A DNA stretch of 64,000 nt from Desulforapulum autotrophicum HRM2 (GCF_000020365.1 NC_012108.1:1426001-1490000), one strand, 5' to 3'. Counted from the first letter of the stretch, positions 8,555-18,561 are shown. Notes: generated by a model from the sequence alone, not told the origin. Numbers and translations: made by a program.

Positions 8555-10099
8555 TTGAAATTATCATATTTATTAAAAGAATGTACCCCCCTGTGGCGTC
8601 GCAGCCTGGACCCGGCCTCTGATCCTGGTTCTGACCCTGAAATTACGTCCATCCACAACGACTCAAGGGATGTAAAGCCAGGAGGGCTATTCATTGCTGT
8701 CCGAGGATTCAAGATCGATGGTCACGACTACGTTGAAGACGCCCTTGAGCGGGGGGCCGCAGCCGTTGTTGTCCAGCAACGAGTTCCGGGTAAACAACGG
8801 ATGGTTGAGGTGGCTGACACCCGAAAGGCCATGGCTTCCATTGCTGCACGTTTTTACGACAACCCCTCGGAATCAATGTGTCTTGTGGGAATTACCGGGA
8901 CCAATGGTAAGACCACTACCTCCTTTATCCTTGAGAGTATTTTTGCCCAGGCCGGCCATTGTGTGGGGGTGATTGGAACGGTAAACTTCCGGTACCGGGG
9001 AAAACTCTTTAACAACCCCGTAACCACTCCTGAATCCATAGATCTTCAGCGGATCCTGGCCCAGATGAAGGCTGCTCAAGTTAGCCATGTTGTCATGGAA
9101 GTTTCATCCCACAGCATTGACCTTCACCGTGTGAGAAACTGCAGGTTTGATGCCGGAGTGTTCACCAACCTTACCCAGGACCATCTGGACTACCACCGGA
9201 CCATGGGCCGCTATTTTGCCTGCAAACGAAGATTTTTTACACGGATACTGCCAAGCGGTCCCAAGGCTCTGACAGCCATGGCCGTTATCAACCTGGATGA
9301 TGAAAAGGGGCAGGCCCTCAGGGACGCCGCAGCCACAAAGGTGGTGACCACGGGAAGAGATTCCCGTGCCGATGTCTGTGCCCTTGACCTTGCTGAAACC
9401 ATAACCGGCACAACCGGAATCCTGAAAATAGATGGGGCCCCATACCCGTTTTCCTCGGCCCTTGTGGGGGCGTTCAATGTGGAAAATATACTGTCGGCTG
9501 CCGGGGCTGCACACGCCATTGGCATCGATCCCCAGGTCATTGTCAGGGGGATTGAAGGCTGCAAGGGTGTTCCCGGCCGCCTTGAGAGGGTTGAGCCCGA
9601 CAATGGTCGCCATGTATTTGTGGACTATGCCCATACCCCGGACGCCCTGATGTCCATCCTTGAAACACTTAAGGCCCAGGCCCCGAAACGGATTATCACC
9701 GTTGTTGGTTGCGGCGGGGACCGGGACCGTTCAAAGCGGCCGATCATGGGCCAGATTGCTGCAACCTTGAGTGATGTTGCCATCATCACCTCTGACAATC
9801 CAAGGAGCGAAGATCCCCATGGGATTATCCAGGAGATCCTTAAGGGGATTGATACGGCCCTCTGTCCTGAGCTCAAACCTGATCAGTTGAAAACCGGGAA
9901 CGGTTTTTTTGTGGAGCCTGACAGAAGAAAAGCCCTTGAACTGGCCGTTGCTGCATCAACCCCGGGTGATATCCTTGTTGCTGCAGGCAAGGGCCACGAA
10001 ACCTATCAGATCTTAAAGGGTGGCACTATTCATTTTGACGACAGGGAAATTTTATCCAGTGCCCTTGCAGGTGTGCAAGGGCTGGGAGAAACGTTATGA
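8555..10099 (+). CDS. murE: UDP-MurNAc-L-Ala-D-Glu:meso-diaminopimelate ligase MurE
   Basis: A 514-aa cytoplasmic ligase adding the third peptide residue to UDP-MurNAc-dipeptide. The ATP loop GTNGKTT is at residues 115-121 and the DNPR motif (residues 414-417, followed by SEDP) marks specificity for meso-diaminopimelate rather than lysine. The start codon is TTG at 8555, 3 bases after the ftsI stop, with GGAG 8 bases upstream inside ftsI. The stop overlaps murF by 4 bases (ATGA). Confidence 0.97.
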   Translation: MKLSYLLKECTPLWRRSLDPASDPGSDPEITSIHNDSRDVKPGGLFIAVRGFKIDGHDYVEDALERGAAAVVVQQRVPGKQRMVEVADTRKAMASIAARFYDNPSESMCLVGITGTNGKTTTSFILESIFAQAGHCVGVIGTVNFRYRGKLFNNPVTTPESIDLQRILAQMKAAQVSHVVMEVSSHSIDLHRVRNCRFDAGVFTNLTQDHLDYHRTMGRYFACKRRFFTRILPSGPKALTAMAVINLDDEKGQALRDAAATKVVTTGRDSRADVCALDLAETITGTTGILKIDGAPYPFSSALVGAFNVENILSAAGAAHAIGIDPQVIVRGIEGCKGVPGRLERVEPDNGRHVFVDYAHTPDALMSILETLKAQAPKRIITVVGCGGDRDRSKRPIMGQIAATLSDVAIITSDNPRSEDPHGIIQEILKGIDTALCPELKPDQLKTGNGFFVEPDRRKALELAVAASTPGDILVAAGKGHETYQILKGGTIHFDDREILSSALAGVQGLGETL

Positions 10100-11556
10100 A
10101 CCGGCCCATACCCTGGCGGGTGGCTGACATCGCAAAGGCCCTGGGACAAGGGCCCACGCATACGGTAACTGAGATTGTTTTTTCAGGCGTTTCAACCGAT
10201 TCGCGCACCATTGGCGTCCAGGACCTGTTTGTGGCCCTGGAAGGAGAACGGTTTGACGGCCACACCTTTATTGCCGACCTTGTGAAAAGGGGCGTCCGGG
10301 GGTTTGTGGTTAAAAAGGGGCAAAAGATTCCCAAGGATGTCCCGGGCTGCCTGTTTTTTTCCGTGGACAACACCCTCACGGCCCTGGGTGACCTTGCCCG
10401 ATTCCAGAGGTTGAGGGCCGGGGTCAGAGTGGTTGCCATCACCGGATCCAATGGAAAGACCTCCACCCGGAAGATGACCGGGGAAATTTTCGGCCGCAAA
10501 TTCAATACCCTTACGACCCGGGGAAACCTCAACAACGAGATTGGACTTCCCCTGACACTCCTGGGACTCTCCCTGGACCATGAATGGGCCGTGGTGGAAA
10601 TGGGCATGAACCATGGAGGTGAGATTCACCGCCTGGGATCAATTGCCCTGCCCGACATCGGCGTAATCACAAACACCAGTCATTGTCACCTTGAGGGGCT
10701 GGGAACGGTGGAAGGCGTGGCCCGGGCCAAGGCAGAACTCCTGCCCCATGTCCGAGTCCATGGGAGTGCGGTCTTGAACCTGGACGACCCACGTTTTCCC
10801 ATTTTTTCCGCAGCGGTCCGGGCCAATACCGCCATTGAAAATATTGTCTGTTTTTCCATGGACCGTTTGAACATGGACTGTGTGGGGGCATCGGCAATAG
10901 CAGACAGGGAAGAAGGCATGGGGTTTACCCTTGTCTCACCCTCGGAAGGGACGCGGGAAGTTTTTCTTCACACGCCGGCCCGTTTCATGGTCAGCAATGC
11001 CCTTGCTGCCGCTGGTGCGGCCCTTGCTGCCGGCATCTCCATGGACGTGATTAAACAGGGTCTTGAAGCCTTTGAACCGGAACCGGGACGCATGCACCTT
11101 GAGCCTGGCTTTAACCACACCACCATCATCGACGACACCTATAATGCAAATCCAGGTTCTGTGGGGGCTGCCCTTGAAACCCTTGAGCGGGTTACGCAAA
11201 ACGGGGTCGGCATTGCCGTTCTTGGCGACATGCTCGAGCTTGGGCCGGGGACTGAACAATTTCACCGGGAGATGGGTGCCCTTGCTGCAGCATCGGGAAT
11301 ATCCAGGCTATACGCCCATGGTCCCATGGCTGACCATGTGATCCACGGGGCCGTAAAGGCCGGTTTCCCAGGATCGGCGGCCATGACCGGCACCCGGGAT
11401 GAGATTGCCGCGGACCTGCTGGCACATACACCTGAAAACGCCTGGATCCTGGTCAAGGGTTCCAGGGGAATGCGGCTTGAAAAGATCGTCTCTCAACTCA
11501 AACGAACCACAACCATTGCCGGGGGGGGAAAGATGGACCCCTCCGACGGGAATTAG
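10096..11556 (+). CDS. murF: UDP-MurNAc-tripeptide:D-Ala-D-Ala ligase MurF
   Basis: A 486-aa Mur ligase that attaches D-Ala-D-Ala to UDP-MurNAc-tripeptide. The three Mur ligase domains are seen, with N-terminal substrate domain (VSTDSRTI), ATP loop GSNGKTST near residue 118, EMGMNHGGEI near residue 167 and DDTYNANPGS near residue 343. It overlaps murE by 4 bases and is followed 3 bases later by mraY. A D-Ala-D-Ala ligase gene (ddl) is not in this cluster and must lie elsewhere. Confidence 0.96.
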   Translation: MNRPIPWRVADIAKALGQGPTHTVTEIVFSGVSTDSRTIGVQDLFVALEGERFDGHTFIADLVKRGVRGFVVKKGQKIPKDVPGCLFFSVDNTLTALGDLARFQRLRAGVRVVAITGSNGKTSTRKMTGEIFGRKFNTLTTRGNLNNEIGLPLTLLGLSLDHEWAVVEMGMNHGGEIHRLGSIALPDIGVITNTSHCHLEGLGTVEGVARAKAELLPHVRVHGSAVLNLDDPRFPIFSAAVRANTAIENIVCFSMDRLNMDCVGASAIADREEGMGFTLVSPSEGTREVFLHTPARFMVSNALAAAGAALAAGISMDVIKQGLEAFEPEPGRMHLEPGFNHTTIIDDTYNANPGSVGAALETLERVTQNGVGIAVLGDMLELGPGTEQFHREMGALAAASGISRLYAHGPMADHVIHGAVKAGFPGSAAMTGTRDEIAADLLAHTPENAWILVKGSRGMRLEKIVSQLKRTTTIAGGGKMDPSDGN

Positions 11557-11559
11557 AAT

Positions 11560-12639
11560 ATGCTGTTTCACTACCTTTATCCCTTGCACACCGAAATTTC
11601 ATTTTTCAACCTGTTTCGGTATATCACCTTTCGTACCATCTATGGGGGGCTTACCGCCTTTTTGATCTGTTTTCTGCTCGGACCCTGGGTGATCAATAGA
11701 CTCTCAAGGATGCAGATCGGTCAGTTCATTCAAAATGACGGGCCTGAAACCCATTTTGAAAAAGAGGGTACACCCACCATGGGCGGAATTCTCATCCTTT
11801 TTTCCCTTGGGGTCTCTACCCTTCTCTGGGCTGATCTCACCAACCACTACATCCTGATAACCCTTTTATCCATGCTGCTTTTTGGTGCCATTGGGTTCAT
11901 TGACGACTATCTGATGCAGGTTAAAAAAAGAAACATGGGGTTCACGGCAAGGGGTAAGTTCCTGGTTCAGATCATGGCCGGGCTTGTGATCTCCTACCTG
12001 GTGTATCTCTGTCCGGATTTTGATACCAGTCTGTCCATCCCTTTTTTAAAGAACTTCACCCCGGATCTTGGCATCTGGTACATCCCCTTTGCAACCCTTG
12101 TGATTGTCGGGACCTCCAATGCCGTAAATCTCACCGACGGCCTTGACGGCCTTGCCATCGGACCCATCATCATTGCAGGGGTGACCTATATGATTTTTGC
12201 CTATGTGGCAAGCCACATCACCATAGCCTCCTATCTCCAGGTGAAACACATTGCCTCCTGCGGCGAGATCACCATTGTCTGTGGCATCCTTGCCGGGGCA
12301 GGACTCGGGTTCCTCTGGTTTAACGCCCACCCGGCCCAGGTCTTTATGGGCGATACCGGGTCCATTCCCCTGGGGGCGATTCTTGGAACCATTGCAGTGA
12401 TTACCAAGCAGGAAATTCTGCTCCTGGTTGTGGGCGGACTGTTTGTCATCGAGGCCCTTTCCGTGATCATCCAGGTGGGTTATTTCAAACTTTCCAAGGG
12501 GAAAAGGGTGTTTCGCATGGCACCGCTGCACCACCATTTTGAGCTCAAGGGGTGGCCCGAGTCCAAGGTGATCGTGCGGTTCTGGATCATTGCCATTACC
12601 CTGGCCCTGATTTCCCTTTCAACCCTTAAGATTCGTTAG
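11560..12639 (+). CDS. mraY: phospho-MurNAc-pentapeptide transferase MraY
   Basis: A 359-aa polytopic membrane enzyme that makes lipid I from UDP-MurNAc-pentapeptide and undecaprenyl phosphate. Seen: EGTPTMGGILI near the N-terminus, the aspartate-rich FIDDYLMQVKKRNMG, NAVNLTDGLDGLA, FMGDTGSIPLG, and the C-terminal FRMAPLHHHFELKGWPE. Length matches the family. It is 3 bases after murF and 10 bases before murD. Confidence 0.98.
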   Translation: MLFHYLYPLHTEISFFNLFRYITFRTIYGGLTAFLICFLLGPWVINRLSRMQIGQFIQNDGPETHFEKEGTPTMGGILILFSLGVSTLLWADLTNHYILITLLSMLLFGAIGFIDDYLMQVKKRNMGFTARGKFLVQIMAGLVISYLVYLCPDFDTSLSIPFLKNFTPDLGIWYIPFATLVIVGTSNAVNLTDGLDGLAIGPIIIAGVTYMIFAYVASHITIASYLQVKHIASCGEITIVCGILAGAGLGFLWFNAHPAQVFMGDTGSIPLGAILGTIAVITKQEILLLVVGGLFVIEALSVIIQVGYFKLSKGKRVFRMAPLHHHFELKGWPESKVIVRFWIIAITLALISLSTLKIR

Positions 12640-12649
12640 GAAACCGACA

Positions 12650-14026
12650 ATGACCCTTTCAACTGTCATGGCATCCCTGTTAAAACACCCGGACGAGGGA
12701 TACGTGCTTGTGGCCGGCCTTGGCGTCTCCGGGGTTGCCATTGCCCGGTTTCTGCGGTCAAAAAATATTGATGTGGTTGCAACGGACAGCCGGCCCCTGG
12801 GCCAGGATGTGACAGCACCCCTTGAAGCCCTTGGCGTAAGATGTGAAACCAACGGCCACAGGGTTGAAACATTTGAAGGTGCGGCCCTGGTGGTGACCAG
12901 CCCTGGCATTCCCCTTGACATGGCTTTTTTTGAACGGGCAAGGGCCAAGAAAATAAGCGTAACGGGCGAGCTTGACCTGTTTTTTTATTTCCTTGAACGT
13001 CCCCTTGTGGCCATCACCGGCACCAACGGCAAGACTACGGTAACCACCCTTGTCAGTGAGATGTTGAAAAGGTCGGGTTTAAGCGTGTTTACCGGCGGAA
13101 ACATCGGAACCCCCCTGGTTGAGTTTCTTGAATCAGGACAAACGGAAGATGTAGTTGTTGCAGAGGTGAGCAGCTTTCAGTTGGATGCGGCAACAATGTT
13201 CGCTCCCCGGGTGGCTGTGTTGCTCAACATTGCCGAGGACCACATGGACCGGTACACAGCTTTTTCTGCCTATGCCGATTCCAAGTGGGCGCTCCTGGGC
13301 AACCAGTCGGAAAATGATATTGCCGTTGTCAACCAAACCCTTCCCATTGATTCCGACCGGAAACGAACAATCAAGGCAGTTCTTCTGACCTTTGGTGAAG
13401 ACAAGGCCTGCAACGCCGCCATTGACACCCGGTCTATTGCCATCAGCACCCAGGACCAAAAATTTGTCCTGGATCTGTCCGTGACCCGCTTAAGGGGTGC
13501 CCACAACCGGGAAAACATCGCCGCCGCTGCCCTTGCAGCCCTTCTGGCCGGGGCCTGCCAGGCAGGAATTCAAGGCGCTTTGGACGACTTTTCAGGACTT
13601 GCCCATCGAACCGAGTATGTGACAGCCATCAATGGGGTGGATTATTATAACGACTCCAAGGGAACCAATCCCCATGCTGTTGAAGGAGCCTTAAGGGGGT
13701 TTGACCGGGTGATTCTGATCCTGGGGGGTCGATCCAAGGGAACCGACTTTTCCTGCCTGGTGCCCCTAATCAACCAGCGGGTCAAGACCGTCATTCTCAT
13801 GGGAGAAGCTGCCCGGGAGATCAAGGCGGTCTTGGGTTCAACAGTCGAAATTCTGGAAGCTGGGTCCATGGCCGATGTCGTGTCCGTTGCAAACCGCATT
13901 GCAACCCATGGCGACACGGTCCTTCTTTCCCCGGGGTGTTCAAGTTTTGACATGTACGACAATTACGCCCAGAGGGGCAGGGATTTTAAAGACCAGGTGA
14001 TGAAACTCAAAGGAAACACGCCGTGA
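12650..14026 (+). CDS. murD: UDP-MurNAc-L-alanine:D-glutamate ligase MurD
   Basis: A 458-aa cytoplasmic Mur ligase adding D-glutamate. N-terminal Rossmann-like domain (VAGLGVSGVAIARFL), ATP loop ITGTNGKTT near residue 121, EVSSFQLD near residue 170, NDSKGTNPHA near residue 331 and the C-terminal LLSPGCSSFDMYDNYAQRG are all present. A ribosome site (TAGGA) overlaps the mraY stop. The stop overlaps the ftsW GTG start by 4 bases. Confidence 0.97.
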   Translation: MTLSTVMASLLKHPDEGYVLVAGLGVSGVAIARFLRSKNIDVVATDSRPLGQDVTAPLEALGVRCETNGHRVETFEGAALVVTSPGIPLDMAFFERARAKKISVTGELDLFFYFLERPLVAITGTNGKTTVTTLVSEMLKRSGLSVFTGGNIGTPLVEFLESGQTEDVVVAEVSSFQLDAATMFAPRVAVLLNIAEDHMDRYTAFSAYADSKWALLGNQSENDIAVVNQTLPIDSDRKRTIKAVLLTFGEDKACNAAIDTRSIAISTQDQKFVLDLSVTRLRGAHNRENIAAAALAALLAGACQAGIQGALDDFSGLAHRTEYVTAINGVDYYNDSKGTNPHAVEGALRGFDRVILILGGRSKGTDFSCLVPLINQRVKTVILMGEAAREIKAVLGSTVEILEAGSMADVVSVANRIATHGDTVLLSPGCSSFDMYDNYAQRGRDFKDQVMKLKGNTP

Positions 14027-15147
14027 ACAAAGCAGCCCAAAAAATACATGGTTGTTTAGGGGAGTCGGCCATCCTTTTTCCGGTGCTCCTGCTCGTTGGC
14101 ATGGGGATTGTCATGGTGTACAGTGCAAGCGCTGCCCTGGCCGTGACACGGTTTGATAACAATCTTTTTTACATGCAGCGCCAGGCATCCTTTGCCCTCC
14201 TGAGCCTTGGGGTGATGTTCACAACAGCCTTGCTGCCCTATCGAATTTTCAAGGTGTTTGCCTATTTCTTCATGGGGCTTGCCGTTGTGCTTTTGGTGGC
14301 GGTTCAGGTGCCGGGAATCGGTCATTCAGCGGGCGGTGCCTGTCGATGGATTGCCCTTGCCGGATTTACCTTTCAGCCATCGGAATTTACCAAGCTTGCC
14401 CTGGTTCTGTTTCTGGCCTACTCCCTTTCAAAGAAGGACGACCAGGAGATGATCAAGGATTTTTCAGTCGGGTTTATGCCCCATGTCATTCTGCTGGTGG
14501 TACTTTCGATCCTCATCCTCTTGCAGCCCGACTTTGGAACGGTCATGATCCTGGGTTGCATCACCTGGGGGATGATGTTTGTGGCCGGGGTCAGACTTGT
14601 ACATTTGCTGCTGCCCCTTCCTTTCCTTGCGCCGGTGGCCTATTTTCTGGTCTATCGAGTGGATTACCGCATGGATCGAATTCTGGCCTTCATGAACCCC
14701 TGGGATGATCCTCTGAACACCGGTTACCAGATTACCCATTCCCTCAAGGCGTTTGGATCGGGTGGAATCTTTGGCAAGGGCATTGGCCTTGGAATGCAGA
14801 AGCTTCATTATCTTCCCGAACCCCACACGGATTTTATCCTTTCGGTCATCGGGGAAGAGCTGGGGCTTGTGGGTGTTCTTGCCATTCTGGTCCTCTTTTG
14901 TATCATTCTGTGGCGGGGGTCCGCCATTGCCAGAAAAGCCCCGGATCTCTTTGGGTCGCTGGTTGCTGCAGGGATTATCATCACCCTGGGACTGCAGGTT
15001 GTCATCAACACGGGCGTTGCCATGGGTGTTCTGCCGACCAAGGGATTGACCCTGCCATTTTTGAGCTATGGTGGCACTTCTTTAATTATAAATATGGCTT
15101 TTATGGGAATATTGATGAACATTGGAGCAACGGTGGAAAATGGATAA
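14023..15147 (+). CDS. ftsW: lipid II polymerase / division protein FtsW
   Basis: A 374-aa SEDS-family membrane protein with about ten helices, the septal peptidoglycan glycosyltransferase that pairs with FtsI. Motifs include MVYSASAA in the first helix, ACRWIALAGFTFQPSEFTKLALV, LQPDFGT, EPHTDFILSVIGEELG and LPFLSYGGTSL at the C-terminus. The start is GTG at 14023 within a GTGA overlap with murD. Being inside the dcw cluster favours FtsW over RodA. Confidence 0.96.
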   Translation: MNKAAQKIHGCLGESAILFPVLLLVGMGIVMVYSASAALAVTRFDNNLFYMQRQASFALLSLGVMFTTALLPYRIFKVFAYFFMGLAVVLLVAVQVPGIGHSAGGACRWIALAGFTFQPSEFTKLALVLFLAYSLSKKDDQEMIKDFSVGFMPHVILLVVLSILILLQPDFGTVMILGCITWGMMFVAGVRLVHLLLPLPFLAPVAYFLVYRVDYRMDRILAFMNPWDDPLNTGYQITHSLKAFGSGGIFGKGIGLGMQKLHYLPEPHTDFILSVIGEELGLVGVLAILVLFCIILWRGSAIARKAPDLFGSLVAAGIIITLGLQVVINTGVAMGVLPTKGLTLPFLSYGGTSLIINMAFMGILMNIGATVENG

Positions 15148-16249
15148 ACCCTTAAAGATCATCATTGCAGGCGGCAAGACAGGGGGGCACCTTTTCCCGG
15201 GCATCGCCATTGCCCAGGCGTTTTCAGCAGCAGTGCCCGGAACCCGCATCCTGTTCGTCGGAACCGGGGAAACTTTTGAGACCACCACCCTTGACCGGTA
15301 TGGCTTTGATCACACAGCCATTTCAATCTCCGGCATCAAGGGCAAAGGGCTTATGGGAAAATTGTCCACAGCCCTGCGTCTGCCCGTTTCCCTGGTCCAG
15401 ACCTTCACCATCATCCGTGGATTCAAGCCGGACATTGTCATGGGGGTTGGCGGTTATTCGTCCGGCCCCGTTGTCCTTGTGGCCAGGTTGTTAAACATCC
15501 TGACGGCCATCCAGGAGCAGAACACCATTCCCGGCATCACCAACCGAATCCTGTCCAGAATCTGCCATGTGGTGTTTACCTCGTTCAAGTCAACCCGGGG
15601 ATTATCAAAAAACGCCGTGATCCATCACACGGGCAATCCGGTTCGCAAGTCCGACATTCAATCGTCCGGGTCAGTGCAATCCGACTTTGGGCAGGGCAGC
15701 GGATGCTTTAATCTCCTTGTCACGGGGGGAAGTCAGGGTGCCCACTCTATCAACCAGGCCATGGTGGGTGCAATGACGCTCCTGAAGGATCCAGCCGCTG
15801 TTTTTCTTGTTCACCAGACGGGTAAGGCAGATGCAGCTGAGGTGGCTGATGCATACCACACCCTGGGGGTGAACGGGGTGGCCAGGGCCTTTTTTGACGA
15901 TCTTCCCCAGCGCATGGCTGGGGCCGATCTCATTGTTTCAAGGGCCGGGGCTGGAGCCATCTCCGAGATCACCCATTTGGGTAAACCGTCGATTCTTGTT
16001 CCCTATCCCCATGCCGCGGACGATCACCAGCGTTTCAACGCCCAGGCCGTGAAGGATCAGGGCGGGGCCGTCTTGATTCTGGATAGGGATCTTACCCCGG
16101 AACGGCTCAAAACCATCATTGAGGACCTTCATAACAATCCTGAACACCGGCTTTCCATGGGACGGGCGGCAAAGGGTATGGCTCTTTCGGACCCGGCCCG
16201 GGCCATTGTTGATATCTGCCTATCCATGGCAGGAAAAAAAGGAAAATAG
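15140..16249 (+). CDS. murG: UDP-GlcNAc:lipid I N-acetylglucosaminyltransferase MurG
   Basis: A 369-aa GT28-family peripheral membrane glycosyltransferase that turns lipid I into lipid II. Seen: the N-terminal G-loop AGGKTGGHLFPG, GVGGYSSGP, QEQNTIPGITNR, the second G-loop VTGGSQGAHSIN, and SRAGAGAISEI. The G-loop reads GGKTGGH where many MurGs read GGGTGGH, a Gly-to-Lys change. I chose the ATG at 15140; an upstream in-frame TTG at 15122 would extend into ftsW. The stop abuts the murC start. Confidence 0.96.
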   Translation: MDKPLKIIIAGGKTGGHLFPGIAIAQAFSAAVPGTRILFVGTGETFETTTLDRYGFDHTAISISGIKGKGLMGKLSTALRLPVSLVQTFTIIRGFKPDIVMGVGGYSSGPVVLVARLLNILTAIQEQNTIPGITNRILSRICHVVFTSFKSTRGLSKNAVIHHTGNPVRKSDIQSSGSVQSDFGQGSGCFNLLVTGGSQGAHSINQAMVGAMTLLKDPAAVFLVHQTGKADAAEVADAYHTLGVNGVARAFFDDLPQRMAGADLIVSRAGAGAISEITHLGKPSILVPYPHAADDHQRFNAQAVKDQGGAVLILDRDLTPERLKTIIEDLHNNPEHRLSMGRAAKGMALSDPARAIVDICLSMAGKKGK

Positions 16250-17620
16250 ATGTATCAAAAGAACTATCACATATATTTTGTCGGCATCGGTGGCATTGGT
16301 ATGAGCGCCATTGCAGAGCTTCTCCTGAGTCTTGGTTACAGGGTTTCAGGATCAGACCTCAAGCTTTCGGCCATTACCCAACGCCTGGCCTCCTGCGGGG
16401 CCACCATATTCAATGGGCACAGGGCGGACCAGGTAAAGGATGTGGATGTGCTGGTCACTTCAACGGCCATCTCCAAGAACAATCCAGAGGTGATTGAGGC
16501 GGCAGAAAGATCCATTCGCACCATTCCCAGGGCCGAGATGCTGGCCGAACTCATGCGTATTAAATATGCCATTGCCGTGTCCGGTGCCCATGGCAAGACC
16601 AGCACCACCGCCATGATTGCCACCATTTTAAACCAGGCAGGCCTTGACCCCACGGTGGTGGTGGGTGGTCTGCTAAAGAGCATTGGAACCAATGCCCACC
16701 ACGGCAAGGGTGACTACATTGTGGCCGAGGCCGACGAGAGTGATGGCTCGTTTCTAAAGTATGCGCCCGCCATTGCGGCCGTTACCAACATCGACCTTGA
16801 GCACCTCGATTTTTATAAGGATATCGAAGATATCAAGGATAATTTTGTCAAGTTCATCAACTCTGTGCCCTTTTACGGGCTTGCCGTGCTCTGCCTTGAC
16901 AACGAGCACATCCAGGCCATCCTGCCAAGGATAACGGCCCGGTACACCACCTTTGGCCTGAGCGCCCAGGCAGACCTTGCCGCAAGGGGGATACGTTTTG
17001 AGGGCAGAAGGGGCTATTTTACCGTGGTTCATGGGAAAGAGGTTCTGGGCGACATCACCCTCAATCTTTCTGGAAAGCACAATATCTCAAATGCCCTGGC
17101 CGCCATTGCCGTGGCCCTTGAACTCAAGGTTGATTTCAGCGTCATCAAGGAGGCCCTTGAGCAGATAGAGGGAGTCAAACGACGGCTTGAAATCAAGGGT
17201 GAACGGAACAGCATTACCGTTGTTGATGATTATGGTCACCACCCCACCGAAGTAAAGACCACCCTTGCAGCAGTACGGGAAGGCTGGCCAGATAAAAGGG
17301 TTGTGGTGGTGTTCCAACCCCATCGGTATTCAAGAACCAAGGCTTTGTTTGATGAGTTTACCCGGGCCTTTTACCAGTCTGACCTGCTGTTTGTGCTGCC
17401 CATCTATGCGGCAAGTGAACAGCCCATTGACGGGATTGACTCGCTGAAACTGTGCAACGGCATCCAAGAGCACGGCCATAAAAATGTAATCTGTGTCAAG
17501 GATTTTGAATCCTGTCTTTCGATTCTTTCCGATACCTTAGAACCCGGGGATCTTGTTTTGACCCTTGGGGCAGGAGATGTTTACAACCTGGGGGAAACAC
17601 TTTTGGAGATCCTGGCGTGA
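16250..17620 (+). CDS. murC: UDP-MurNAc:L-alanine ligase MurC
   Basis: A 456-aa cytoplasmic Mur ligase adding the first residue (L-Ala) to UDP-MurNAc. N-terminal FVGIGGIGMSAIAELL nucleotide-binding motif, ATP loop VSGAHGKTSTTAM near residue 109, EADESDGSFL near residue 162 and VVDDYGHHPTEV near residue 325 identify MurC rather than Mpl. It begins on the base after murG ends and overlaps murB by 4 bases (GTGA). Confidence 0.97.
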   Translation: MYQKNYHIYFVGIGGIGMSAIAELLLSLGYRVSGSDLKLSAITQRLASCGATIFNGHRADQVKDVDVLVTSTAISKNNPEVIEAAERSIRTIPRAEMLAELMRIKYAIAVSGAHGKTSTTAMIATILNQAGLDPTVVVGGLLKSIGTNAHHGKGDYIVAEADESDGSFLKYAPAIAAVTNIDLEHLDFYKDIEDIKDNFVKFINSVPFYGLAVLCLDNEHIQAILPRITARYTTFGLSAQADLAARGIRFEGRRGYFTVVHGKEVLGDITLNLSGKHNISNALAAIAVALELKVDFSVIKEALEQIEGVKRRLEIKGERNSITVVDDYGHHPTEVKTTLAAVREGWPDKRVVVVFQPHRYSRTKALFDEFTRAFYQSDLLFVLPIYAASEQPIDGIDSLKLCNGIQEHGHKNVICVKDFESCLSILSDTLEPGDLVLTLGAGDVYNLGETLLEILA

Positions 17621-18561
17621 AACCGGTTATGTCTGAAGACCTTTCAGGGGCCTATGGGGCGTTGAAGCGGGAGTTCTGCCTCCTGGTTGACGAACCCATG
17701 GCCTGCCATACCTCATTCAAGGTGGGCGGGCCCGCAGATCTGTTTTTTGCACCTGAGACCAAAGAGGAACTTGTCCGGGGCATTGCCCGTGCTAAGTGCC
17801 TTGGCGTACCTGTTACCCTCATGGGGTGCGGTACAAATCTTCTGGTTAAAGACGGCGGCATCCGGGGGCTTGTGGTCACAACCAAACGGATGAACAAAAC
17901 CCTTACCATCACTGTGGCAGATGATGGCCAACAGTTTGTAACGGCATCTTCAGGTGTAATTCTGGCAGCCCTTGCACGGTTTGTCATGGACCGGGGGTTT
18001 GAAGGGTTTACCTTTTGCGCAGGCATTCCCGGGACGGTGGGTGGAGCAATCATGATGAATGCCGGAACAAACCTTGGTACCATCTCCGACGTCCTTGTTT
18101 CCCTTGAACTTGTTGCCGCTGATGGCAGGGTTATGGGGGTTGATCGATCTGAGCTTGATTTTTTCCATCGAAGGACATCGTTTAACGGCCTCGGGCCCTG
18201 CGTGTATGTTCTGGGAGCACGGTTTCGAGTCAAGCCGGGAGATAAACAAAAGATACGGGACCGCTGGCTCTGTCTGCTTGAAAACCGACGGTCAAGCCAA
18301 CCCGGGTCAATGGCCAGTGCAGGCTGTTTTTTCAAGAACCCGGACAACGGGATGCCTGCAGGTCAGCTAATTGACCGGGCAGGCCTCAAGGGAAAACAAT
18401 TCGGCAATGCCATGGTTTCGACCATCCACGGTAACTTTATTGTTAACTGCGGCGGGGCAACAGCCCTGGAGATTCTCACCCTCAAGCAGATGGTGGAGGA
18501 TGAGGTGAAAATGAAATTCAATGTTGATCTCAAACCCGAGGTGAAAATTGAAGGCGAATAA
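17617..18561 (+). CDS. murB: UDP-N-acetylenolpyruvoylglucosamine reductase MurB
   Basis: A 314-aa FAD-dependent reductase that makes UDP-MurNAc. FAD-binding motifs HTSFKVGGPADLF and GCGTNLLVKDGGIRG and the central GIPGTVGGAIMMNAG are clear. At the catalytic proton-donor site, where Escherichia coli MurB has serine (GSFFKNP), this protein has cysteine (GCFFKNP, Cys237), a variant that occurs in part of the family. Start GTG at 17617 overlaps murC. The 3' end overlaps ftsQ by 14 bases. No ddl gene follows. Confidence 0.96.
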   Translation: MKPVMSEDLSGAYGALKREFCLLVDEPMACHTSFKVGGPADLFFAPETKEELVRGIARAKCLGVPVTLMGCGTNLLVKDGGIRGLVVTTKRMNKTLTITVADDGQQFVTASSGVILAALARFVMDRGFEGFTFCAGIPGTVGGAIMMNAGTNLGTISDVLVSLELVAADGRVMGVDRSELDFFHRRTSFNGLGPCVYVLGARFRVKPGDKQKIRDRWLCLLENRRSSQPGSMASAGCFFKNPDNGMPAGQLIDRAGLKGKQFGNAMVSTIHGNFIVNCGGATALEILTLKQMVEDEVKMKFNVDLKPEVKIEGE

